From: Flavobacterium poyangense
Lineage (GTDB): Bacteria > Bacteroidota > Bacteroidia > Flavobacteriales > Flavobacteriaceae
Direction: 5' to 3'
DNA: 64,000 nt
Assembly (NCBI RefSeq): GCF_011751075.1
Contig: NZ_JAALLN010000001.1
Coordinates: 62,001 to 126,000 of the forward strand
Part shown: piece after piece, positions 46,086-54,825 of the stretch
Layout of the letters: each line of letters begins with the position of its first letter
Numbering within the stretch: position 1 is the first letter of the stretch
Position numbers and translations under genes: made by a program
Notes under the pieces: model-generated
Seen by the model: only the letters and a program-made list of their open reading frames with translations
The model's database searches: none
What the model was told of the DNA's origin: nothing

Positions 46086-48818
46086 CTACTTTTTATTAAA
46101 ATCCCCTACATAAACAGAAGTCATTTTATCCAGAGTTATATACTTTTTCAAAACACTGTTTACTTCCTGAATTTTTAAAGCTTTTACTTTGCTTTCCAAA
46201 TCATCATAATCTTCCAATGGGATTCCGTAATTCAGATGTGTATTAACCAGACTCATCAAGGTCTCATCGCTACCTAATCTGGTTTTTCTCTTATTCAGCC
46301 AGCTTACCAAATTTGTTTTTAATTCCTCTTCGGTAAATCCGTCTTTTAATGCTTTTGTAATTTCTTCTTTTGTAGCCGCTTCAACTGCCCCTTTTTTAGT
46401 TGGGTTTAAAAAAGCGTAATATTCCCAAAAAGCAACATCATTCGTAATTGGCACATTAATAAATGAACCTGCTCCATAACTAATTCCTTCTTTCTCTCTC
46501 AATCGCATCGGAATTCTTGCCGTTAAAAAACCACCACTTCCGATGATTTCATTAACCATAATAAAGGCCGGATAATCCGGACTTTTCGTATCCATTTTCA
46601 AACTGATTTTTCCTGTTGCCACAGCATTTTCTTTGTCCGGAGTGATATAATCTTTATCTACTTTCTGAGTGTCAAAATAAATTGGTTTAGCAAGCTCGTA
46701 TTTAGATTTAGAATTCCATTTACCAAACGTATTTTCAAGAATTTCGATGGTAGTCTTAGTATCCAGATCTCCAACAACACAACCTACTCCATTATTTGCT
46801 CCTAAAATGTTTTGGTAAAAATCTACTAATTCAGCTTGTTTTATCTTTTTATAAGCATCAATTTGTTCCTGAATTGTCGCAGTGTAGAAAATACTTCCTT
46901 TTGGATATTTAGCTGTTAATCTTGAAATTTCAGTAAAAGCTATCGACTGAGGATCATTAAGACTGGATTCTAAGTACGTATTGTACTCCGTGATTGTCTT
47001 TGTTAACTCATTTTCAGGGAAAGTAGAATTAACCAACAAATCACCTAAAATATCCATTACAGCTTTAAAATTCTCTTTGTAAGTATTGATACTAATTGTT
47101 AAGATTTGTTCTGAGAAACCAAAACTTACACTAGATTTCAATTGATCTAACTGATCCTGAATTTGCTCTTTTGTTCTCGTTTTAGTACCGGTTTTAAGCA
47201 ATTGAACCAAAATGCCTGCAACATCTGTTTTACCTTCTAAATCCTTCTCGTTACTCACAGAGAATTTAAAGCTCGCCTGAACTTTACCTCCTTTTATTTC
47301 CTTTTTAACTAATCCGTATTTGGCACCGTTACTTAGTTTACCTTCAACAAGATTTTGCTTTAAATTTTTTATAGAAGCCTCAAATGGAGCTGCTTCTTTT
47401 TCGATAGCTTTTCCTTTGTAATCTTTAGTCAAAGCAACTAATTGCGCCTCGGTGTATTCTACCGCTTTTACTCTTTGCTCGTCTTTAGACGGAATAAATA
47501 CACCTACTGTTCTGTTGTTACTTCTAAAGTATTTCTCAGCAACTCTTTGTATATCTTCTTTTGTCAGTTTTTCAACAGCATCTCTATAAATAAAACCAAG
47601 TCTGTAATCTCCTGCTCCAATAATTTCAGTCAAACCAATCGCAAACGAAATGGTGTTGTTTTTTACACTTTCAATTTGTTTAATCAATTTTGCTTTAGCT
47701 CTGTTTACATCTTCATCTGTATATTTTGTTGTCGCAATTTTATCCAGCTCTGTTCTTACGATACCTTCTGTTTCCTTAACATCTTTGTCGTTTGGCACTG
47801 CAACTCCAAAATACATAAAACTGGCGTCTTTTACCGTAGGTTGCCAGGTATAGATACTTGAAACTTTATGCGTTTCTACCAAAGATTTATACAAATAACC
47901 AGATGGATCTGCCGTTAAGATTTCGCCTAACGCATCAATTGCAGCATAATCCTTGTCAGCATAAGGTGCGGTATGGTACAACGCCCCTACATTTTTACTA
48001 TCACCCGCTCTTTTTAACTCTACAAATTTCTCTCCGTCCTGAGCCGGTTCAAGTGTGTACGGTGTCTCTAAAACTCTTTTCGGTTTTGGAATAGCTGCAA
48101 AATACTGACCTACATACTCTAATGCTTTCTTCTCATCAAACTTCCCGGCAATAACTAAAACGGCATTGTCAGGTTGATAATATTTTTCGTAAAAAACCCT
48201 TAATGTTTTTGCTTTTACACGCTCAATATCTTCTTTACTTCCAATAGTACTATTTCCGTAGTTGTGCCATAAATAAGCTGTAGAGAGGATTCTTTCCTGC
48301 AAAACACCGTCAGGATTATTTTCTCCGATTTCAAATTCGTTTCTAACAACAGAAAATTCTTTATCTAAATCTGTCTGTAAAATTGTTGAATTAATCATTC
48401 TGTCAGCCTCCATTTCGAGACTCCATTTCAGATTGGCATCGTTGGAAGGAAAAACTTCATAATAATTAGTTCGGTCAAACCAGGTCGTTCCGTTTGCATT
48501 TCCTCCTTTATCTGAAAGCATTTTTTTTATGTCTCCCAAATTTTTAGTACTCTTAAAAAGCATGTGTTCCAACAAATGCGCCATACCTTTTTCGCCATAA
48601 CCTTCATTTATAGACCCTACTTTATAAACGATATTCACAATCATATTACTCTGCGAAGCATCCGGAATTAAAAGCACTTTTAACCCGTTATTTAAAGCAT
48701 ATTCCTTTACTCCTTCTACATTCGTAATGTATTTAGGCATTTCTTTTTTTTGAGCGTGAACAGAACTGATTACACCCAATGAGCAACACAAAATTCCTCC
48801 AAGTATTAATTTTTTCAT
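46086..48818 (-). CDS. Two-domain M16 (insulinase/pitrilysin) zinc peptidase
   Basis: A 910-residue exported metallopeptidase. The signal peptide ends at SVHAQ (a cysteine pair at 11-12 makes a lipoprotein conceivable but less likely). The first M16 unit carries the inverted zinc motif HLLEH (His81, Glu84, His85) within GMAHLLEHMLFKST, plus the downstream Glu-rich VVRNEFEIGENNP that supplies the third ligand. A second M16-like unit (about 480-910) has no HxxEH and acts as the structural half. Likely degrades peptides in the periplasm. Promoter element at 48864-48871. Confidence 0.93.
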   Translation of the reverse strand: MKKLILGGILCCSLGVISSVHAQKKEMPKYITNVEGVKEYALNNGLKVLLIPDASQSNMIVNIVYKVGSINEGYGEKGMAHLLEHMLFKSTKNLGDIKKMLSDKGGNANGTTWFDRTNYYEVFPSNDANLKWSLEMEADRMINSTILQTDLDKEFSVVRNEFEIGENNPDGVLQERILSTAYLWHNYGNSTIGSKEDIERVKAKTLRVFYEKYYQPDNAVLVIAGKFDEKKALEYVGQYFAAIPKPKRVLETPYTLEPAQDGEKFVELKRAGDSKNVGALYHTAPYADKDYAAIDALGEILTADPSGYLYKSLVETHKVSSIYTWQPTVKDASFMYFGVAVPNDKDVKETEGIVRTELDKIATTKYTDEDVNRAKAKLIKQIESVKNNTISFAIGLTEIIGAGDYRLGFIYRDAVEKLTKEDIQRVAEKYFRSNNRTVGVFIPSKDEQRVKAVEYTEAQLVALTKDYKGKAIEKEAAPFEASIKNLKQNLVEGKLSNGAKYGLVKKEIKGGKVQASFKFSVSNEKDLEGKTDVAGILVQLLKTGTKTRTKEQIQDQLDQLKSSVSFGFSEQILTISINTYKENFKAVMDILGDLLVNSTFPENELTKTITEYNTYLESSLNDPQSIAFTEISRLTAKYPKGSIFYTATIQEQIDAYKKIKQAELVDFYQNILGANNGVGCVVGDLDTKTTIEILENTFGKWNSKSKYELAKPIYFDTQKVDKDYITPDKENAVATGKISLKMDTKSPDYPAFIMVNEIIGSGGFLTARIPMRLREKEGISYGAGSFINVPITNDVAFWEYYAFLNPTKKGAVEAATKEEITKALKDGFTEEELKTNLVSWLNKRKTRLGSDETLMSLVNTHLNYGIPLEDYDDLESKVKALKIQEVNSVLKKYITLDKMTSVYVGDFNKK

Positions 48819-48863
48819 ATTTTTTATTCAATTATAAAGTAAACCAATCATTTATGACTTTAT

Positions 48864-48871
48864 CAAATATA
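48864..48871 (-). promoter_or_regulatory. M16 gene promoter -7 element
   Basis: The minus strand reads TATATTTG, 45 bases before the start codon. A TTG at 48888-48890 is 16 bases upstream, slightly close for a -33. Confidence 0.45.
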
Positions 48872-48915
48872 GCACTTTTCAGATATACAATAAATAATTT
48901 AAAATCAGTTTTAAT

Positions 48916-48959
48916 AAAAAATCCGAAACAAACAGTTAAAAATGTTGTCTCGGATTTTC
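48916..48959 (-). terminator. Terminator of the glutaminase-less asnB paralogue
   Basis: AAAATCCGAAACA pairs with TGTCTCGGATTTT (one mismatch). Sequence and loop (TTAAAAATGT) nearly repeat the terminator at 45981-46020. Confidence 0.75.
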
Positions 48960-49021
48960 TGAAATTATCGAAATTCAATTAAAATATGAATCGTCTTCTC
49001 TATACTTTTAATCTAAAAAAA

Positions 49022-50638
49022 TTATACGGCTGCCCCTGTACCGGATTGCACAACTCCCGCTTTTAGATGAGCAGCATTGGCACGTCCGCTTGGATCTTGA
49101 TTTTCCTGCCATTTTGGAATCCATTTTCGAACGGTTTGCGCCGCACTGACCTGCGGATAAAATTTATGAAAAATAGATCGGTACAAATAGGCTTCTTTAG
49201 TAGTAGGCGAATTATACGAAAATTCTGCGCTTGCTCCTTCCAATTGTTCATCTGAAACCTGAGTCGCACAATATTCGATCAATTCATCAATCCAGTTATA
49301 CCCCACTCCGTCTGAAAATTGCTCCTTTTGGCGCCATAAAATATCTTCCGGCAAATATGGCGTTTCCGGGGTGTCAAATGCTTTTCTTAAAATGTATTTT
49401 TCTACTCCTTCGTATGTTTTAGGCTGTTTTTCTTCCGGTTTGATTAACATCGTAACATCAAGAAAATTTCGATCTAAAAACGGAATTCGCGTTTCCAGAC
49501 CATTTGCCATTGTAGATTTATCGGCACGCAATAAATCGGCCGTAAACAGCTTTTGTACTCTTTCGATACTTTCTTTTTGAAATTCTTCGGTTGATGGAGC
49601 ATTTCTAAAATACAAATGTCCTCCAAAGATTTCATCAGCCCCTTCTCCGGAGAGAATTGCTTTTACTCCTTTATCTGCAATAGCTTTAGACAACAAGTAC
49701 ATCGGTACGCTGGCTCTTACAGATATAATATCATATGTTTCGATATGAAAAATTATTTTTTCTAAAAGCTCAATTCCTTCTGCTACTGAAAAATGAACTT
49801 CATGATGGTCTGTTCCAAGAAACTCCGCTGCTTTTCTGGCCGCAATAGCATCCGGTGCATTCGCATCCAGAGCAATTGAAAAAGTTTTTAGTTTTTTTCC
49901 TTTGTCAGCCTTAAGTCGGGAAGTAATTGCAGCAATCAAAGAAGAATCTAAACCACCCGAAAGCAATGCTCCAATTGGCACTTCGCTCATTAAACGTTTG
50001 CTCACGGCTTCGGTAAGACTCTCTCTTATCAAAGACAATTCAAGATCCTGACCTGCTTTTTCATAATCCTCATATTCTGGACGGTAATACTTTACAAAAC
50101 CTGTTTTTGGAGTATAATAGTGCCCTGGAGGAAAAGTTGAAAACGTCTTACACTGATCTGCAATTGGTTTCATCTCTGAAGAAAAATAAATCCTTCCTCG
50201 TTCATCCAGACCATAATATAACGGTTTCACCCCTAATGGGTCTCTACCGGCAATATAATCATCTCCGTCAATAATAACGAACGTCCAATCACCATCTAAT
50301 TTATTACAAAAATCATATCCAAATTCTTCGTACAGATGCACGATCACTTCTGAATCTGATTTTGTTCTAAAAACATGGTCTTTTAAAACTCCATTTTTTA
50401 ATTCCTGGTAATTGTAAATTTCACCATCGTGCACCATCCAGGCCTTTTTAGTTCCCTGAATAGGCTGTTTTCCCGAATTAAGATCAATAATCGACAAACT
50501 CTCGTGACAAATAATACTACCATTCTCCATGATCTGATATCCTCTCTCATCAGGACCACGGTGCGCCATTCTCTCAGAAAGCGCTCTCACAAATTGCGGG
50601 TCTTTTCCTTTACCTATAACGGCTAATATTCCAGACAT
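49022..50638 (-). CDS. Asparagine synthetase B-like protein with degenerate glutaminase site
   Basis: A 538-residue AsnB homologue beginning MSGILAVIG. The class II glutaminase nucleophile, Cys1 after Met removal, is Ser. Two further residues are changed relative to E. coli AsnB: Arg49 is Ser (CHESLSIID) and Asn74 is Asp (MVHDGEIYN); Asp98 is kept (SDSEVI). The synthetase half looks intact: SGGLDSS ATP loop, LSGEGADEIFGG, and RQKEQFSDGVGYNWID. It should therefore still activate aspartate or a similar acid but not hydrolyse glutamine, using free ammonia, or another nucleophile as in beta-lactam synthetases. The start at 50638 gives the standard N-terminus; eleven extra upstream codons are not expected. 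It follows canonical asnB by 245 bases, with separate signals. Confidence 0.88.
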   Translation of the reverse strand: MSGILAVIGKGKDPQFVRALSERMAHRGPDERGYQIMENGSIICHESLSIIDLNSGKQPIQGTKKAWMVHDGEIYNYQELKNGVLKDHVFRTKSDSEVIVHLYEEFGYDFCNKLDGDWTFVIIDGDDYIAGRDPLGVKPLYYGLDERGRIYFSSEMKPIADQCKTFSTFPPGHYYTPKTGFVKYYRPEYEDYEKAGQDLELSLIRESLTEAVSKRLMSEVPIGALLSGGLDSSLIAAITSRLKADKGKKLKTFSIALDANAPDAIAARKAAEFLGTDHHEVHFSVAEGIELLEKIIFHIETYDIISVRASVPMYLLSKAIADKGVKAILSGEGADEIFGGHLYFRNAPSTEEFQKESIERVQKLFTADLLRADKSTMANGLETRIPFLDRNFLDVTMLIKPEEKQPKTYEGVEKYILRKAFDTPETPYLPEDILWRQKEQFSDGVGYNWIDELIEYCATQVSDEQLEGASAEFSYNSPTTKEAYLYRSIFHKFYPQVSAAQTVRKWIPKWQENQDPSGRANAAHLKAGVVQSGTGAAV

Positions 50639-50739
50639 ACCTTCTATTTTTTTATTACTAATTATCCACACAAAAGCAGCTGCAAATCTAACTTCTCACT
50701 AATTTTCAAATTCACAAAATGCCACTCTTTGAGGAATGT

Positions 50740-50747
50740 CAAATATA
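50740..50747 (-). promoter_or_regulatory. Promoter -7 element of the asnB paralogue
   Basis: The minus strand reads TATATTTG. Together with the terminator at 50824-50855 it suggests separate transcription from asnB. No clear -33. Confidence 0.4.
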
Positions 50748-50823
50748 AAAAAGAAAGTTAAATAAATGCTAATTTTTTTTCTTCAAGTAGCTGAAAATAA
50801 TGCTCTCTACTATTTTAAACCAC

Positions 50824-50855
50824 GAAAAACGCCCTCATTGCTGAGAACGTTTTTC
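50824..50855 (-). terminator. Terminator of canonical asnB
   Basis: GAAAAACG (50824-50831) pairs with CGTTTTTC (50848-50855), with an inner CTCA/TGAG pairing. Confidence 0.65.
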
Positions 50856-50883
50856 CGGATACTAATTCCTAAATAATAATCAT

Positions 50884-52560
50884 TTATGCTTTAACATAAG
50901 CATCGTCATGAACACTTGCTACAGCTCTTCCGGATGGGTCGTTCATGTTTTTGAAAGCCTCATCCCATTCCAGAGCGATTTTTGTACTACAAGCCACACT
51001 TGCTTCCTGAGGCACACATAAAGCTGCTGCATCACTAGGGAAGTGTTCGGCGAAAATAGAACGATAATAATATTCTTCTTTTGAAGTTGGTGTCTGTAAC
51101 GGGAATTTAAATCTCGCATTTGCCAATTGTTCATCTGAAACTTCTCTGGCTACAACTTCTTTCAAGGTATCAATCCAGCTGTATCCTACTCCATCAGAAA
51201 ACTGTTCTTTTTGTCTCCATGCTACACTCTCAGGCAACATGTCTTCAAAAGCTTTACGAACCACCCATTTTTCCATCGGATGTTCTTTGTTAATCATTTT
51301 ATCTTGTGGATTGATGCGCATAGCAACATCCATAAATTCTTTATCTAAGAAAGGTACACGCCCTTCAATTCCCCAGGCTGCTAGACTTTTGTTGGCACGC
51401 AAACAATCATACATATGCAGTTTGCCTAATTTACGCACGTTTTCTTCGTGAAACTCTCTTGCATTCGGTGCTTTATGAAAGTACAAATAACCTCCAAATA
51501 ATTCATCAGCTCCTTCTCCCGACAAGACCATTTTGATTCCCATTGATTTGATAACTCGCGCCATCAACCACATTGGAGTCGATGCTCTTACAGTAGTTAC
51601 ATCATAAGTCTCTAAGTTGTAAATCACATCACGAACCGCATCTAAACCTTCCTGAATGGTAAACTTAATTTCATGGTGAATAGTCCCAATATGATCTGCA
51701 ACAACTCTCGCAGCCGCTAAATCCGGCGAGCCTTCCAGTCCAACTGAAAAAGAGTGTAATTGAGGATACCAGGCATCTGTAGTATCGTCTGACTCAATAC
51801 GTTTTTGCGCATATTTTTTAGCTACTGCCGAAGTAATAGAAGAATCTAAACCACCCGAAAGTAAAACTCCGTAAGGAACATCACTCATCAGCTGTCTGTG
51901 AACTGCTGCTTCCAGTGCTTTTTTGATTTCAGGAATACTCGTTTCATTGTCTTTTACAGCATCGTATTCTTTCCAGTCTCTTTTGTACCATTGTACAAAT
52001 TCGCCGTCTTTACTGGTCATATAATGTCCCGGAGGAAACAATTCGATTTTTGTACAGTAGCCTTCTAAAGCTTTCAATTCAGAAGCCACATAAAAAGTTC
52101 CGTCCTGATCCCAACCAATATATAATGGAATGATCCCCATATGATCACGGGCAATAAAATACTCGTCTTTATCGACATCATAAATTGCAAATCCGAAGAT
52201 TCCGTTCATTTCATCAATAAAATGTGGTCCTTTTTTCTGGTAAAGTGCCAGTATAACTTCGCAGTCACTTTCGGTTTGAAAGTCGTATTTTCCCTCAAAT
52301 TGTTTGCGTAATTCTCTGTGGTTGTAAATTTCGCCGTTTGCTGCCAAAACTAATTTTTTATCCGCTGTAAACAAAGGTTGCTTTCCCGAAGCCGGATCAA
52401 CAATTGCCAAACGCTCGTGCGATAAAATAGCTTTATCATTGCTATAAATACCACTCCAGTCCGGTCCGCGGTGACGGATAATTTTAGACATTTCTAATAC
52501 TTGAGGTCTCAAACTCTCTGCTTTTTGTTTCAGATCAAAGGCACATACAATTCCACACAT
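50884..52560 (-). CDS. asnB: Asparagine synthetase B, glutamine-hydrolysing
   Basis: Cytoplasmic enzyme of 558 residues that makes asparagine from aspartate, ATP and glutamine. It starts MCGIVCAFD, giving the catalytic Cys1. The other glutaminase residues are intact: HERLAIVD (Arg49), AANGEIYN (Asn74) and ESDCEVI (Asp98). The synthetase half has SGGLDSS, LSGEGADELFGGYLYFHKAP and RQKEQFSDGVGYSWID, almost identical to E. coli AsnB. I start at 52560 since the nucleophile must follow the initiator Met; the frame is open 25 codons further. The glutaminase-defective paralogue lies directly downstream. Confidence 0.97.
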   Translation of the reverse strand: MCGIVCAFDLKQKAESLRPQVLEMSKIIRHRGPDWSGIYSNDKAILSHERLAIVDPASGKQPLFTADKKLVLAANGEIYNHRELRKQFEGKYDFQTESDCEVILALYQKKGPHFIDEMNGIFGFAIYDVDKDEYFIARDHMGIIPLYIGWDQDGTFYVASELKALEGYCTKIELFPPGHYMTSKDGEFVQWYKRDWKEYDAVKDNETSIPEIKKALEAAVHRQLMSDVPYGVLLSGGLDSSITSAVAKKYAQKRIESDDTTDAWYPQLHSFSVGLEGSPDLAAARVVADHIGTIHHEIKFTIQEGLDAVRDVIYNLETYDVTTVRASTPMWLMARVIKSMGIKMVLSGEGADELFGGYLYFHKAPNAREFHEENVRKLGKLHMYDCLRANKSLAAWGIEGRVPFLDKEFMDVAMRINPQDKMINKEHPMEKWVVRKAFEDMLPESVAWRQKEQFSDGVGYSWIDTLKEVVAREVSDEQLANARFKFPLQTPTSKEEYYYRSIFAEHFPSDAAALCVPQEASVACSTKIALEWDEAFKNMNDPSGRAVASVHDDAYVKA

Positions 52561-52744
52561 AACTATATCTTTTATTTTATAAATTTTATTTTGATAAAGC
52601 AAAGATGCGGTAATGGTTATAATTGAAAAACACAAAAGGTAATTTTAGTTATAATTTAAAACCATAAATCAAATTTTACATATAAAACATAAAATTTAAG
52701 CTAAAAAAAAAGCTCTGAACTTAAAAATTGAAATTTTGAACTTC

Positions 52745-53110
52745 AAAAACCTGTGGAACAGTTGCTAATCTTTGGCGAAATACTGGTGTGATTCCTCGTA
52801 CCTCGGAATGACAATTGTTGCTTATTATTGGTTAAAAGCGCAGCCTTGTTGCATAAGCCCGCCTCGTCTGTCATTTGAATGACAAAATAAGTACAATATG
52901 TCATTTCAACTTTAGGAGAAATCACACAAGTAATTCGACAAAGATTGACGACATTCAGCACGGAGTCTCATGTGCGATTCCTCATTATTCGGAATGACAA
53001 TTATTGCTTGTTATTGGTTAGAATTACAGAGTTGTTGCATAAGCCCGCCTCCTTTATCATTTCGACGAAGGAGACTCGAGCGATACCCAATAGGCGAATT
53101 AAATCATACC
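52745..53110. repeat. Repeat family D array (GGAATGACAATTNTTGC type)
   Basis: Two direct copies at 52789-52877 and 52971-53062 share GATTCCTC, CGGAATGACAATT, GTTGCATAAGCCCGCCTC and a final TCATTT. Between them an inverted relative begins TGTCATTTCAACTTTAGG and reads AGAAATCACACAAG. This fills most of the 585-base gap between asnB and the GreA-like gene. The small open frames on both strands are by-products. Confidence 0.78.
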
Positions 53111-53145
53111 GGAAGCACTATGCGGAATACTGCTACTCCACACAC

Positions 53146-53595
53146 TTACTCAATCTCTTCTATTAAATACTTTGTACTATTTATTTCAAATCGAAACCCG
53201 ACTTTATTACCCATTAAGTGACTTCCTAAAGGAGATTGAGGCGAAAGCGCAATAACATTTATTCTATCAACGGCAATTTTTGGTAATGCTACACTGAGGT
53301 ATAAATAAATTCCGTTGGCTTTCACCAGGCTTCCTAAAGCAATAGTATCGGCAACTTTTGACGGATCAATTTTGTCTAAAACCGCTTTTTGAGTAATCGC
53401 TTCTTTTAACTTATTTGTCAATTTTTCCTGCTCGATGTGCATCATCGATAAGGCCGTTTCGTGTTTATCGCCGGCAGAACCTTTTGCATCGTTTTTAGAA
53501 TCTTCAGTCAAGGCCGAAATCATGTCTCTGAAAACATCTATTCGGTCCTGAACCATTTGTGCGTAATGAGAATATATTTTTTGTTTGAAAGTCAT
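53146..53595 (-). CDS. GreA/GreB-like transcription factor domain protein
   Basis: A 149-residue cytoplasmic protein. An N-terminal helical hairpin contains SAGDKHETALSMM; Asp43 and Glu46 keep the D-x-x-E spacing of the acidic tip of GreA (GDLKEN). The C-terminal half is the GreA/GreB FKBP-like domain: LGSLVKANGIYLYLSV and IALSPQSPLGSHLMGNKVGFRF. Bacteroidota proteins of this type are often mislabelled 3-oxoacyl-ACP synthase. A role in rescuing stalled RNA polymerase or a related secondary-channel function is likely by family, unproven here. It lies next to the GNAT gene on the same strand, 96 bases away. Confidence 0.82.
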   Translation of the reverse strand: MTFKQKIYSHYAQMVQDRIDVFRDMISALTEDSKNDAKGSAGDKHETALSMMHIEQEKLTNKLKEAITQKAVLDKIDPSKVADTIALGSLVKANGIYLYLSVALPKIAVDRINVIALSPQSPLGSHLMGNKVGFRFEINSTKYLIEEIE

Positions 53596-53691
53596 TTTTT
53601 TTAAAGGTGCTTAGGTATTAAGATACTGAGGTGCTAAGATAAAGGTACAAAGGTGAAGAGATACAAAGATTTTCTTTCTTTGTCTCGATTT

Positions 53692-54222
53692 TTATCCGAA
53701 AAAAGCGGTGGGATATACCACTTCTCCGCTGACACCTGATAACCCGTTTGGAGTGAGTGCTATAACCATACAATTTTCAGCCGGAACATCAAATGGCATT
53801 TTTATATTGTGTTTTTCACAGCGTTCGTACCCGAATCTTGGATAATAATCTTCATGTCCCAATAAAATTACTGAATTGTATCCTAAGTTTTTTGCTATTT
53901 TGTGTCCATATAAAATGAGTTTCGAACCAATTCCTTTTCCGTGAAATTCCGGTAAAACTGAAACGGGAGCCAAAGCCAAAGACTCAAACGACTGGGATTG
54001 ATTTTTAATCTCAAGTTTAGTAAACAAAATATGTCCGACAATTTTATCTTCAACTTCAGCAACAATAGATAATTCCGGAATAAAAGCTTGAGATTGTCTT
54101 AATCTTTCTACCAAAAACTGTTCTTTATGATCACTGTGCGCTTCCTTTTGGAAAGCTTTTTCTATCAATTTAAAAACACTTTCAAAATCGTTCTTGTTTT
54201 CTTTTCTTAATTTAATTTCCAT
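53692..54222 (-). CDS. GNAT-family N-acetyltransferase, YhbS-like
   Basis: A 176-residue acetyltransferase. The acetyl-CoA loop is VLPEFHGKGIGSKLI (H/Q-G-x-G-x-G/A pattern), followed by the typical SVILLGHEDYYPRFGYERC strand and loop. The layout matches YhbS-type GNAT proteins of unknown substrate. Located upstream of the GreA-like gene on the same strand. Confidence 0.85.
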   Translation of the reverse strand: MEIKLRKENKNDFESVFKLIEKAFQKEAHSDHKEQFLVERLRQSQAFIPELSIVAEVEDKIVGHILFTKLEIKNQSQSFESLALAPVSVLPEFHGKGIGSKLILYGHKIAKNLGYNSVILLGHEDYYPRFGYERCEKHNIKMPFDVPAENCMVIALTPNGLSGVSGEVVYPTAFFG

Positions 54223-54258
54223 ATGATAAGATTATAAAAAAAAGCACCTTTATTTAGT

Positions 54259-54793
54259 AACTGAGTTACTGAGATTCTAAGTTGCTTAGTTTTTTTTTTT
54301 TAACCGCTAGGTGCGCAAAGATTTACGCAAAGGTCGCAAATTAATATCTTTTAACTTAAAAAAAACTTAGCCTTGAATTCGGAGACAAAACAAATTTACT
54401 CTAAATGATACTGAGTTACCTAGATTCTAAATTGCTTAGTTTTTTTTAACCGCTAAGTGCGCAAAGATTTACGCAAAGGTCGCAAATTAACATCTTTTAA
54501 CTTAAAAAAAACTTAGCCTTGAATTCGGAGACAAAACAAATTTACTCTAAATGATATTAAGTTACCTAGATTCTAAATTGCTTAGTTTTTTTTAACTACA
54601 AAAGTGCGCAAAGATTTACGGAAAAACGAAAAGTCTTTTACACGCAGATTTAGCAGATTTATTCAGATTGTTTTTATCTAAATAACAAAACAAAAAAATC
54701 TGCTAAATCTGCGTGTAAAAATTTCACTGCGAACATAGGAGGTCGCAAATTAATATCTTTTAACTTAAAAAAAACTTAGCCTTGAATTCAGCA
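54259..54793. repeat. Tandem repeat array, period 146-147 bp, third unit interrupted
   Basis: GCGCAAAGATTTACG recurs at 54313, 54459 and 54606, and CTTAGCCTTGAATTC at about 54366, 54512 and 54775. Units begin with a GAGTTACTGAGATTCTAA-type stretch (54259, 54408, 54554). In unit 3 the distance between the two landmarks is 169 instead of 53 bases, because a palindromic family A repeat is inserted. The outer sequence near 54300 (TTAACCGC) is inverted near 54875 (GCGGTTAA). It fills the 657-base gap. Confidence 0.85.
54636..54720. repeat. Palindromic repeat family A, copy 4, inside the tandem array
   Basis: Two perfect 25-base arms, 54636-54660 and 54696-54720 (core CACGCAGATTTAGCAG), enclose a 35-base loop. 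The whole inserted segment is about 116 bases, roughly 54621 to 54738. Confidence 0.88.
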
Positions 54794-54825
54794 ATAAAAT
54801 AAATTTATTCTGAATTCAAGGCTAA
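54776..54825 (-). terminator. Terminator of the beta-barrel protein gene
   Basis: TTAGCCTTGAATTCAG pairs with CTGAATTCAAGGCTAA. On the minus strand the stem is followed by GTTTTTTTT. Its 3' arm doubles as the end of the last tandem-array unit. Confidence 0.7.

Noticed and set aside
49022..52560. Pair of asnB genes as a recent duplication or assembly artefact
   Set aside because: The two proteins differ widely throughout, including different C-termini and active-site residues, so they are old paralogues.
52743..53221. Small open frames on both strands before the GreA-like gene
   Set aside because: They come from the two direct copies of repeat family D and have similar sequence for that reason alone.
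54259..54793. Possible CRISPR-like array
   Set aside because: The period is 146-147 bp, the units are similar throughout with no unique spacers, and no cas gene is near.
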